Source of the DNA: Acinetobacter sp. Ver3
GTDB taxonomy: Bacteria; Pseudomonadota; Gammaproteobacteria; Pseudomonadales; Moraxellaceae
Length of the DNA: 64,000 bases
Direction: 5' to 3'
NCBI RefSeq assembly: GCF_000632455.1
Contig: NZ_JFYL01000008.1
Span: 1 to 64,000, forward strand
In this document: in pieces, positions 9,174-16,257 of the stretch
Layout: the number at the start of each line of letters is the position of its first letter
How positions within the stretch are numbered: position 1 is the first letter of the stretch
Notes under the pieces: model-generated
Databases searched by the model: none
What the model saw: the letters and a program-made list of their open reading frames with translations, nothing else
Told to the model about the DNA's origin: nothing
Position numbers and translations under genes: made by a program

Positions 9174-10220
9174 TCAACCTGATTTTAATAAATCCACAGA
9201 TTCCACTTGAACATCACTCATAATTTGCCCTTCTGACAAAAGTAAATCGAAATAATTGGCTACGACCTTGGCTTGTTCCGATGTACTTTCTACTTTGTAC
9301 ATATTCTGACGAAATTCATTACTTGAGTGGAGACCCTTGGTGTACCACGCGATATGTTTACGTGCAATGCGACAGCCTGAGTACTCACCGTAAAATTCAT
9401 ATAGCTCATTCAGATGACCCAATAGAACTTCTTTTACTTCAGCAATCGATGGCGCTGCAAGTGGCTGTCCCGTTTTTAAATAATGAGCAATTTCTCTAAA
9501 AATCCATGGACGACCTTGTGCTGCTCGGCCAATCATCACGGCATCAGCACCAGTATGATCTAATACATACTTGGCTTTCTCTGGACTATCAATATCTCCA
9601 TTTGCAATGACTGGAATAGAGATATTTTGCTTCACTTCTTTAATTAGATCATAACGTGCAGTATTTAAATACATATCTTCCCGTGTACGACCATGCAATG
9701 CTAAAGCTGCAATACCCGCTTGTTCTGCGCGCTTCGACACACGCATAATATTTTCATGTCCGTTTAAAAATCCTAAGCGCGTTTTAAGTGTTACAGGGAC
9801 ATCCACTGCCTCGACCACCGCATCTAAAATTCTGGCTACCAAGTCTTCATCCTGTAGCAGTGCAGAACCTGCTAATTTATTGCACACCTTTTTCGCTGGA
9901 CAACCCATATTGATGTCAACGATTTGAGCACCATTTGACACTTGATATCGTGCAGCTTCAGCTAAATCCCGTGGGTCTGATCCTGCTATTTGTGCTGAAA
10001 TTGGAGCAATTTCACCATCAAAGTTGGCTCGGTAGAGACTTTTCTTGCTCATACGCAGCGTTTTGTCAGAAGTCATCATTTCACTAACTGCATGTCCTGC
10101 ACCAAAATATTTACACAAGGTTCTAAATGGTCGATCCGTTACACCTGCCATGGGAGCGACCCAAAGTTTCTTATCTATTGATCTTCCAAACAATTCTTCA
10201 ATTACATTGTTTTTACTCAA
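9174..10220 (-). CDS. dusB: tRNA-dihydrouridine synthase B with phage-supplied N-terminus
   Basis: A flavoenzyme reducing specific uridines to dihydrouridine in tRNA. DusB rather than DusA or DusC is indicated by APMAGVTDRPFR near residue 22, VSEMM, NMGCPAKKV with the catalytic Cys, IANGDI, and GADAVMIGRAAQGRPWIFREI. The length of 348 is normal. The prophage core lies in the PMAG codons, so the first 21 or so codons and the upstream region come from the phage. The host's own first 26 codons sit 42.6 kb away at attR. The gene still reads as intact, and its promoter must now lie in the 100 bases shared with the integrase gene. Confidence 0.93.
   Translation of the reverse strand: MSKNNVIEELFGRSIDKKLWVAPMAGVTDRPFRTLCKYFGAGHAVSEMMTSDKTLRMSKKSLYRANFDGEIAPISAQIAGSDPRDLAEAARYQVSNGAQIVDINMGCPAKKVCNKLAGSALLQDEDLVARILDAVVEAVDVPVTLKTRLGFLNGHENIMRVSKRAEQAGIAALALHGRTREDMYLNTARYDLIKEVKQNISIPVIANGDIDSPEKAKYVLDHTGADAVMIGRAAQGRPWIFREIAHYLKTGQPLAAPSIAEVKEVLLGHLNELYEFYGEYSGCRIARKHIAWYTKGLHSSNEFRQNMYKVESTSEQAKVVANYFDLLLSEGQIMSDVQVESVDLLKSG
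10142..10154. other. attL: attL core in dusB
   Basis: The sequence CACCTGCCATGGG is identical to the repeat at 52724-52736. On the minus strand it spans the codons for Pro-Met-Ala-Gly of the DusB active-site loop. After one mismatch, GC also matches on one side. Crossover within it joins host codons to the phage-provided start of dusB. Confidence 0.9.
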
Positions 10221-10280
10221 AATCTTTAACCTCGTTTAACTTCGTTTAGTCGCTCCGTATTGACTTCTCATGCACTTTAG

Positions 10281-10318
10281 TTGCACCCTATTTGCACCAC
10301 AATATTTTAATGGTGCAA
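10281..10318. promoter_or_regulatory. Three TTGCACC motifs, probable integrase arm sites (left)
   Basis: TTGCACC occurs at 10281-10287 and 10292-10298, and inverted at 10312-10318, just before the integrase start. The same heptamer occurs three times close to attR. Short repeats on both sides of a core are typical arm-type sites for tyrosine integrases or excisionase sites. The role is inferred from position and symmetry. Confidence 0.65.
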
Positions 10319-10322
10319 ATTC

Positions 10323-11921
10323 ATGGGCACGGTCACTAAGCGACAAACAAAAGACGGTACAACTCGGTATAGAGCTCAAGTCCGTGTACAACGTCAAGGC
10401 TACCCTGAATTCAAGCAATCCAAGACCTTCAGCAAAAAATCATTGGCTGAAGAGTGGATCAAACGCACGGAAGCAGAAATCGAATTGCACCCTGAAAAAA
10501 TGTTGAACCCTGAGGTGCAACTTAAGCATAAAACCCTCAGAGAATTCATATTTCAGTATTTGGATGAAGCGGACAGTTTTGCCAGGACAAAAACAGGAGC
10601 ACTACAGCATATCGCTAGTTTAGATATTTCTGAAAAGAATATCTATTCTTTAACGCGACAAGACTTTTCTGATTACGCCATTATGCGTCGTAAAGGTGAT
10701 CCAGTTAAAGGCACTGATGGAGTTGCACCTGCAACGGTACTTAAGGACCTTAGCCATATCAAAGCGGTTATCGTGCACGCTGAATTTGTTTGGGGTGAAC
10801 CTTTAGAAACTGTCCTGGTGGAATTTGAAAAAGCTATGATCGGTTTGCAAAAGTCTCGGATTGTGACTCGATCTAAACAGCGTGATCGTTTGCCAACGGC
10901 TGAAGAGCTTCAAATGCTGACCAACTATTTTTATAAAAGCTGGAAGCGCGTCAAGAATTCAACACCTATGCACTTAATCATGTGGTTTGCTGTATACACC
11001 GCACGCCGAGAAGATGAATTGTGCTCACTGCGCTTGGATGACTATGACGACTTGAATAGTCAATGGCTAGTGCGTGATGCTAAAAATCCAAACGGATCCC
11101 TGGGCAATCATAAGTATGCTCACATGGAACCAAGGGCCATCAATATGATTGATGAATTTATGAAGCCTGAAGTACGTGAACGTATGCTTTCCTTGGGTTA
11201 TGACAAAAACATTTTAATACCGGTAAATACTGCAACCGTGTCGACTTACTTTACCCGGGCATGTAATGCGTGCGGTATTGCTGACTTAAGATTTCACGAT
11301 CTACGCCATGAAGCTGCCACACGTTATGCTGAGGATGGTTTTACTATTCCACAATTGCAGACCATTACCCTGCATGAATCATGGAATACCTTAAAGCGGT
11401 ATGTGAACTTAAAAAAACGTGGTACCCGGTTAGAGTTTGAGGAAGCGATCCGTGTTGCTGAGGAAAACTATAATAGCTATTACAAGGAATGGAGTAAGAA
11501 ACAGCGCTATATGGCATTGGTGGATAAAAACGATGCTTTTGAAGATGACGGCGTAATTAATGTCGAATTTGATTTCATTAAAAAACATTTAGATGTATTT
11601 ATTGAGATTCACCAGAACAATAAATACTTTAAACGCCTGCATGTGAATAAGCTGAATAGCAACAATCCATTTGCTTGGGATAATGAAAATAATCGTTTTG
11701 TTGCCCATGACATTCAATTAGCCTGGGAAGATTGGTTCATTGAAAATGGAAAAGTAGACTGGGATGAAATGCCCGAAGGCAGTACGCATTTTGCTGTGAA
11801 AGACCTTACGATCGTTAAGAAGTTAAAGACACGTACATACTTATGGGATGATTCAATTCAAGGATGGATGGATAGTTTTGGGCAGTATCTAATTGATGAT
11901 AAACACATTAAAAGAGCATAA
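10323..11921 (+). CDS. int: Tyrosine recombinase (phage integrase) with long C-terminal extension
   Basis: Site-specific recombinase for prophage insertion and excision. An AP2-like N-terminal arm-binding region (GTTRYRAQVRVQRQGYP) is followed by a SAM-like core-binding domain. The catalytic domain shows the first Arg in YTARREDEL, the HxxR box in FHDLRHEAA, and the later His/Trp and Tyr in LHESWNTLKRYVN near residue 360. About 135 residues then follow that a usual 400-residue integrase lacks, with WDNENNRFV and WDDSIQGWMDSF; their role is unknown. The gene is adjacent to attL and points into the prophage. Confidence 0.93.
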   Translation: MGTVTKRQTKDGTTRYRAQVRVQRQGYPEFKQSKTFSKKSLAEEWIKRTEAEIELHPEKMLNPEVQLKHKTLREFIFQYLDEADSFARTKTGALQHIASLDISEKNIYSLTRQDFSDYAIMRRKGDPVKGTDGVAPATVLKDLSHIKAVIVHAEFVWGEPLETVLVEFEKAMIGLQKSRIVTRSKQRDRLPTAEELQMLTNYFYKSWKRVKNSTPMHLIMWFAVYTARREDELCSLRLDDYDDLNSQWLVRDAKNPNGSLGNHKYAHMEPRAINMIDEFMKPEVRERMLSLGYDKNILIPVNTATVSTYFTRACNACGIADLRFHDLRHEAATRYAEDGFTIPQLQTITLHESWNTLKRYVNLKKRGTRLEFEEAIRVAEENYNSYYKEWSKKQRYMALVDKNDAFEDDGVINVEFDFIKKHLDVFIEIHQNNKYFKRLHVNKLNSNNPFAWDNENNRFVAHDIQLAWEDWFIENGKVDWDEMPEGSTHFAVKDLTIVKKLKTRTYLWDDSIQGWMDSFGQYLIDDKHIKRA

Positions 11922-11925
11922 TTAG

Positions 11926-12930
11926 ATGAAATATAAATCACTATCTTTTGATCCTACTAAAAACGATCATCTCAATCACTTAATGCATCCATATATAATG
12001 ATTGATATTTATCAAAATTTAGTTAAATCCGAACACTTAAACTCATTTATTAAGAAAAATAATGAGGTTTCTGCATGGTTTGTATTTAGCGATTACTGTT
12101 TAGATGATAAAAATAAACCTAGCAACATAATGACTTTCTCAATTGTGGCACTTCAAGAGAAAGAAGACTTCATAAATATTGGTAAAGTCTTAAAGGTATT
12201 GCAAAGCAAGGATATTAAAAAGTCATCTTCAATTAATCCTGCATTTTTAAAATTTATCTCACTATTACCCATATTTAATGTATCTTTTTCACTGCCGGAT
12301 AATAGAAACTTTATTAAAGCCTATGGATTCGATGAAGTAACTTTTTTGAAAATGAGATATGAATCTCTTGAGAAATACTATCATAGAGCAAGCATGTTGC
12401 CCCTTGCTAACAGTACAGATAAATCTAGGATAGTTGATGATCTAAAAAATATTCAAAGAAAGTTCCATAGCAAATCAATAAACTTATCAATTTTTCGTGA
12501 CATTGAAATTGTTAATGCAGCCGTAACATCTATTTTTACTTTAATTTCTACTGCGCATCAAAAAAAAGATCTAAAATTATTTTGGGTCTCAGATCGAGAT
12601 GCCTTACTCACATTTAATAAATCCAATTTATCATCACCATTAATTTTCACGTTAATTAATGCAAGCTACCACTCTTTATCCCCTAAAAAAAACCATTTAG
12701 GTTTCTTTAACCATATAGATAATGGAAAACCTGAATTAGATCATTTTAATAGAATACCTGATATTGTTTCAGGCACTCTAGCTGATATGACACCTACAAC
12801 AGTATCGAAAGAAAAATTCATAAATGTTTTGAAAGATTACTTAACGTTAAATGAAAAAAATTACATCGCTAAGCTTTATTTCGATTCAGATCAGTATGGA
12901 CTTGGCAATATCATTTTGGAAAGAAAATAA
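11926..12930 (+). CDS. Unrecognised AT-rich protein encoded behind the integrase
   Basis: A 334-residue protein that I do not recognise. It starts four bases after the integrase stop, so it is probably cotranscribed. It has no membrane segment or signal peptide. The C-terminal half has features vaguely like nuclease or RNase H-type folds, with WVSDRDALL at about residue 222 and a later RIPDIVSGTLADM that resembles the end motif of DUF3800-type proteins; this similarity is weak. The gene is markedly more AT-rich than the integrase, which suggests separate acquisition. Such integrase-adjacent genes are often accessory or defence genes. Confidence 0.75.
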   Translation: MKYKSLSFDPTKNDHLNHLMHPYIMIDIYQNLVKSEHLNSFIKKNNEVSAWFVFSDYCLDDKNKPSNIMTFSIVALQEKEDFINIGKVLKVLQSKDIKKSSSINPAFLKFISLLPIFNVSFSLPDNRNFIKAYGFDEVTFLKMRYESLEKYYHRASMLPLANSTDKSRIVDDLKNIQRKFHSKSINLSIFRDIEIVNAAVTSIFTLISTAHQKKDLKLFWVSDRDALLTFNKSNLSSPLIFTLINASYHSLSPKKNHLGFFNHIDNGKPELDHFNRIPDIVSGTLADMTPTTVSKEKFINVLKDYLTLNEKNYIAKLYFDSDQYGLGNIILERK

Positions 12931-12943
12931 ATATTGATTTTAG

Positions 12944-12970
12944 AAGCCCTCACTTGAGGGCTTTTTATTA
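12944..12970 (+). terminator. Terminator of the integrase/cargo unit
   Basis: The stem AAGCCCTC/GAGGGCTT with TTTTTATT follows 14 bases after the cargo gene stop and separates it from the convergent lysis genes. Confidence 0.9.
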
Positions 12971-12984
12971 TGGCTATGTATCAC

Positions 12985-13477
12985 TTAATCGTTTTGCATC
13001 AGCTGCGTGTTCATCAGCTCGTTGCGCCACTGTTCGATATTCATTGACGCATTTTCGAGTACGACACCGCTGGCACTGGCGTACTCAATGATGGTTTCTC
13101 GGGTAGCTGTGGACATACGATTTGAGGCTGTATCGATTTGCTTTGACAGCCGATCAATAGCGGACTTAGCGCCATTGCTATCAGCAATGATTTGTTTGAT
13201 ATCTTCACTGTGTTGGATCTCCGCTTTTAATAGCTTTTCAGACCATTTCTTTTCTGCAGCAATGGCATCCGCTTTCGCTTTTTCGGTTAATGCTTCAGCC
13301 TTGGCCAGATCTGTTTGGTATTTCGAATCAAGTAGTGCGTAATCGTCCTGCCAACTTGAAACACGCCATGTCTGCACACCAAAGCCGATGAGCGCAAGTA
13401 ATAAAAAAAGCCGTCAGAGCAATGATGACGGCTTTATAAAATTTGGCTAAAAACGTTTGGATTGTTGTCTTAATCAC
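12985..13477 (-). pseudogene. Rz-like i-spanin gene, frameshifted in a homopolymer
   Basis: Inner-membrane spanins fuse the inner and outer membranes in the last step of lysis. A GTG at 13477 overlaps the endolysin stop and opens a frame encoding a basic start and a hydrophobic segment (AVIIALTAF). After a run of seven A (T on the coding strand) at 13403-13409 the frame breaks. One base fewer would continue into LLLALIGFGVQTW and a 130-residue coiled coil with many Lys, Glu and Ala. So the coding sequence looks like one spanin gene with a single inserted base. Slippage on the T run or a sequencing error could restore it. No outer-membrane partner was recognised. Confidence 0.75.
13403..13435 (-). 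terminator. Terminator-like hairpin inside the spanin frame
   Basis: On the minus strand, AAAGCCGTCA and TGACGGCTTT form a perfect 10-bp inverted repeat with a nine-base loop, followed at once by seven T. It has all the marks of an intrinsic terminator, yet it encodes the spanin membrane segment. Its T tract is where the frame breaks. Confidence 0.7.
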
Positions 13478-14061
13478 TGACCACCCCACTTCTTATATGC
13501 ATTTGCAAGTTTAATGTCATAACTGTTTTTTGCATAAGCTGGACCATTGTAGCCACGTGCAAAAGCCTCCCAGTCTTTGTTCTTTAAAGCGCTGGTAAGA
13601 TTATTTACTTTAATGTATCGGCACATAGCATCAAGTTGTGATGCTTCGTCTTTGTACATAGCATTGATGAATGATTGCAGTGTTGAATAACCTAAAGCTT
13701 TCCAGTGATAACCCATCACTTGACCTAAGCCCCATGATGCAGACTCCAATGCAGAATCACGGTGATACTGAGCTGCGGCATTTAAACGGCCATGCTGTGC
13801 TGAGTACACGCCATATCCGCCTGCTGTTTTGTTGCATAGATCTGGTCGTTTACGCATAGCTGTATCTGCAATTGTAGCTTGACCATTTGCGATCAATCGC
13901 TGCCGAAATACATGACGCTCAAATAGAATCACTGGTGTACCGTCAGCATTAAAACCACTGCCCTTGCACTCAACTTCAATGACCGCGCGTAATGCTGCGT
14001 ATTCAATACCAAGATTTAGTGCTTGTTCATAAATTTGGGCTGTCGTTATCTTTTTTGACAT
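13474..14061 (-). CDS. Endolysin, N-acetylmuramidase (DUF3380) type
   Basis: A 195-residue murein hydrolase that degrades peptidoglycan at lysis. It matches the DUF3380/muramidase family: an N-terminal catalytic Glu region (AVIEVECKGSGF), then ILFERHVFR, PDLCNK, and ASWGLGQVMGYHW near the middle. The ATG at 14061 (MSKKITT) has AAGGTGAG eight bases ahead and is preferred to an ATG 12 codons upstream. No signal peptide is seen, so export would rely on the holin encoded just upstream, whose gene overlaps it by 35 bases. Confidence 0.88.
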   Translation of the reverse strand: MSKKITTAQIYEQALNLGIEYAALRAVIEVECKGSGFNADGTPVILFERHVFRQRLIANGQATIADTAMRKRPDLCNKTAGGYGVYSAQHGRLNAAAQYHRDSALESASWGLGQVMGYHWKALGYSTLQSFINAMYKDEASQLDAMCRYIKVNNLTSALKNKDWEAFARGYNGPAYAKNSYDIKLANAYKKWGGQ

Positions 14062-14431
14062 TTTTATACTCACCTTTAACTTCACGAATGATTTCAATCA
14101 GTGTTCGACCTTCGCGCTGATCGATAAAATTAAACACCCAACGAACTAAAGCCCAACCAGGTAAACCACAGGCAAAGAAAAAACCGCCTAATGCAATCAT
14201 TCCCCAAATGTCTGTCACCCATTGGTGCAAGCCAAATTTAACAATAATGAATGCGCCACCTGCCAAACTTGAAACCACTGTACAGATTAGGCCAGTAACC
14301 CATTCTTGTGGTGATCGTGGCATACGCATCATGAGCACAACGGTCGCAACCATTAAGATCGCCAAAGTCGTGACAATCATCATTCCATAAAACTTTAAAA
14401 ATGCAGCAATACTGCTAGAGACTGGCTCCAC
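14027..14431 (-). CDS. Holin
   Basis: A 134-residue protein with three hydrophobic segments (about residues 10-33, 43-65 and 73-97) and a charged C-terminal tail rich in Lys, Glu and Arg, as in class I holins. It lies directly upstream of, and overlaps, the endolysin gene. It would form the inner-membrane lesion that times lysis. The family assignment rests on topology and position, not on a specific motif. Confidence 0.75.
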   Translation of the reverse strand: MEPVSSSIAAFLKFYGMMIVTTLAILMVATVVLMMRMPRSPQEWVTGLICTVVSSLAGGAFIIVKFGLHQWVTDIWGMIALGGFFFACGLPGWALVRWVFNFIDQREGRTLIEIIREVKGEYKNVKKDNDSPNL

Positions 14432-14454
14432 ATACTTCCCCTATTTTTTGGCAA

Positions 14455-14480
14455 TAAAAAAACCACCTTTACGGTGGTTA
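14455..14480 (-). terminator. Terminator between a tail-region small gene and the lysis genes
   Basis: On the minus strand, AACCACC/GGTGGTT is followed by seven T. It includes the stop codon of the gene at 14478-14690 and lies ahead of the holin gene. Confidence 0.85.
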
Positions 14481-14690
14481 AGCATTAAATGGGTTATAGT
14501 CCCATTCAGTAAATTCAAATAGTGGCTTTTTATAGCCCAAAATCCATTGATCAGGTGGAGGCAATGGCACCCATTGCTGAAAGTTAAAAACAAACCAAAC
14601 GCCATTTTCTTCCTTCAAATAATAGTGTTCACCTATCTGACTTCGATAATAATCTGAAAAGAATTGAGTATCATCAGGCGGCAAGTGCAT
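14478..14690 (-). CDS. Small hypothetical phage protein
   Basis: A 70-residue acidic, aromatic-rich protein with a proline cluster, VPLPPPDQW. It overlaps the preceding gene by 17 bases and ends in a terminator, so it closes the tail-fibre block. Tail fibre chaperone or fibre-associated protein is plausible from position only. Confidence 0.6.
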   Translation of the reverse strand: MHLPPDDTQFFSDYYRSQIGEHYYLKEENGVWFVFNFQQWVPLPPPDQWILGYKKPLFEFTEWDYNPFNA

Positions 14691-15153
14691 GTTGTCCTCC
14701 TATGTATGGTTTTCCAATCGCGACGAATTGAATAATCGCCCCGACTGCATTTGTGAGTACCATTGCTGCCAAGAGTCCTGCCGCGTTTGCGGTCTTGGCT
14801 CGCCCTCTGGCACGTGTAGTTGTAATACTGGTAGGAAATAAGCAAGCGAAAGCTGCATTACCAACGGCGGTGTTTGTTTCGGGATTTAAAGCAAAGCCAG
14901 TGATTAAAATCTTAGGAGGTTCGGCGAAGACACCTTCTGGTATATTGATGGTAAAAAATGCATCTGTCTCATCAGCAACTACTTCACCTTCATAAACTAC
15001 TCGCGGGCTTCCATTTGCTGATTTAAGTACGTTCCCCGCTTTATTCCAATCGACATAAAGTTGATTGTTATAAAAAATAAAATCATCTGAAAATTCATTT
15101 AGCTCAGGTACTTTAAATTCACTCGGCATCTGCAGCAGGTTGTTCTGACTCAT
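14674..15153 (-). CDS. Putative tail fibre/tip-associated protein
   Basis: A 159-residue protein with no recognised domain. The N-terminus is polar, the middle has a beta-like run (FTINIPEGVF, PPKILITGFALN), and the last third is rich in Ala, Gly and Val. Its position after protein J and its overlap with the neighbouring genes on both sides suggest a distal tail component. A host gene function is unlikely. Confidence 0.6.
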   Translation of the reverse strand: MSQNNLLQMPSEFKVPELNEFSDDFIFYNNQLYVDWNKAGNVLKSANGSPRVVYEGEVVADETDAFFTINIPEGVFAEPPKILITGFALNPETNTAVGNAAFACLFPTSITTTRARGRAKTANAAGLLAAMVLTNAVGAIIQFVAIGKPYIGGQHALAA

Positions 15154-15604
15154 AAGGCAAAATCCACCCCTTTATCTCACCTTTTAAATTTCTTAAGGCA
15201 ACTGTAAACATACTTTTAATCAAAGCTCTAACTTCCACTTCACTCATAAATTGAGTTAAATCAATTCGAACCTGATCACCTGCGGTGTCCGTTAAAATTA
15301 GCACCTTCCCTTCAACCGTTCCGCCATTAACATGGATATCATTTACAAGTGCGGTAAAATTTATCTCAGTCGTCTGACCATTCTCGTTGATGTATGTGAT
15401 ATATCGCGCACCAGTCTCAGCATCAATTCTTGACGACATTGCTGTTAATGACTGATTTGCTTTTACTGCATTGATGAACTGCTGTGATTCAAAACTTAAT
15501 GAAATTGATCCATTTGGTTTTATCTTGATCGTGTCATTATCGACATTAACTTGAAGTTGATTTTCAGCATTGATCGCTAAACTCGGGTGTAGTTCGTCTT
15601 TCAA
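15119..15604 (-). CDS. Putative tail fibre protein
   Basis: A 161-residue protein, mostly predicted beta structure, with short repeats of the type L-x-V-N-V-D-N-D and TDTAGDQVRIDL. No catalytic motif is visible. The order J, BppU-like, collagen-like, this gene is typical of a fibre/baseplate accessory cluster. It overlaps the next gene by 35 bases. Confidence 0.6.
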   Translation of the reverse strand: MKDELHPSLAINAENQLQVNVDNDTIKIKPNGSISLSFESQQFINAVKANQSLTAMSSRIDAETGARYITYINENGQTTEINFTALVNDIHVNGGTVEGKVLILTDTAGDQVRIDLTQFMSEVEVRALIKSMFTVALRNLKGEIKGWILPYESEQPAADAE

Positions 15605-15611
15605 AATAATA

Positions 15612-15863
15612 TCAAGAATCTATACCATAAATATTTCCCGCTAAATCCCTAAACAGTATTTTGTTTTCATTGAGTTTTTCATCTATACGCTGATCGATTT
15701 CTTCAATAGATAATCCAGGATCGCCCTTAGGTCCTTGACGCCCAGCTTCATTCACGTGAACAACCTTGATTGGCATTTTCATCGTGGCTTTATTGCTGGG
15801 GGAACTTGCCTTAACTCTTAATGAGCTATTTTTTACAACTACTTTCTGAGCTCCAGACTTCAT
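15612..15863 (-). CDS. Small tail protein with a collagen-like motif
   Basis: An 83-residue protein. A basic N-terminus is followed by QGPKGDPG, a short Gly-x-Pro collagen-like stretch, and then a helical segment (IEEIDQRIDEKL). Such a triplet next to a coiled coil is common at trimer-forming joints of phage fibres. It is likely part of the tail fibre assembly. Confidence 0.65.
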   Translation of the reverse strand: MKSGAQKVVVKNSSLRVKASSPSNKATMKMPIKVVHVNEAGRQGPKGDPGLSIEEIDQRIDEKLNENKILFRDLAGNIYGIDS

Positions 15864-15878
15864 AATTTTTAAGCTCCA

Positions 15879-16202
15879 CTATGAGATTCGCTCATCAACG
15901 GTCCATTTGCATACGCCTTTTTCTGGCATTGGAAATACATCGCCGTTATTTAAATAGAAGTAAACATCCCAGACATGATCCCCAACTTTCCAGTCATCCG
16001 TTGGCCCAGTTTCAATAATGAGCCTGCCAGGGGTTTCTTGATCGACTGTGATATTTAATTCAGCTACGACTTCACGACTGATATTTCGAATCTTCGCTCG
16101 GATTTGTACGACATCACTAAAATCAAATGGTGAACCATCTTCATTTTCAACATCCAATGGAATAGGTCTATTAAAGCCCTGTTTAATGACTATATCTCGC
16201 AA
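15879..16202 (-). CDS. BppU-like baseplate/tail protein
   Basis: A 107-residue protein with the pattern of BppU N-terminal-like proteins: an opening of the form IVIKQGFNRPIPLDV, a middle RAKIRN strand, and a C-terminal WKVGDHVWDVYF. In this family the domain anchors receptor-binding proteins to the tail tip. It lies just after the J gene and its terminator. Confidence 0.65.
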   Translation of the reverse strand: MRDIVIKQGFNRPIPLDVENEDGSPFDFSDVVQIRAKIRNISREVVAELNITVDQETPGRLIIETGPTDDWKVGDHVWDVYFYLNNGDVFPMPEKGVCKWTVDERIS

Positions 16203-16220
16203 TTTTTATTACCCCATAAT

Positions 16221-16243
16221 AAAAAAAGCACCCGAAGGTGCTT
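16221..16243 (-). terminator. Terminator after the J-like gene
   Basis: On the minus strand, AGCACC/GGTGCT with loop TTCG is followed by seven T, 15 bases after the J stop codon. Confidence 0.88.
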
Positions 16244-16257
16244 TATGGTTGAGAATT

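Noticed and set aside
10142-10154. Integration in a tRNA gene
   Set aside because: No tRNA is at either end. The core is in dusB coding sequence.
9174-10220. Calling the integration target dusA
   Set aside because: The motifs APMAGVTDRPFR and NMGCPAKKV are those of DusB. DusA has APMMDWTD and NVGCPS patterns instead.
10236-10506. Short open frames on both strands over the int start
   Set aside because: They overlap the integrase N-terminus and the arm-site region. The integrase frame explains the sequence.
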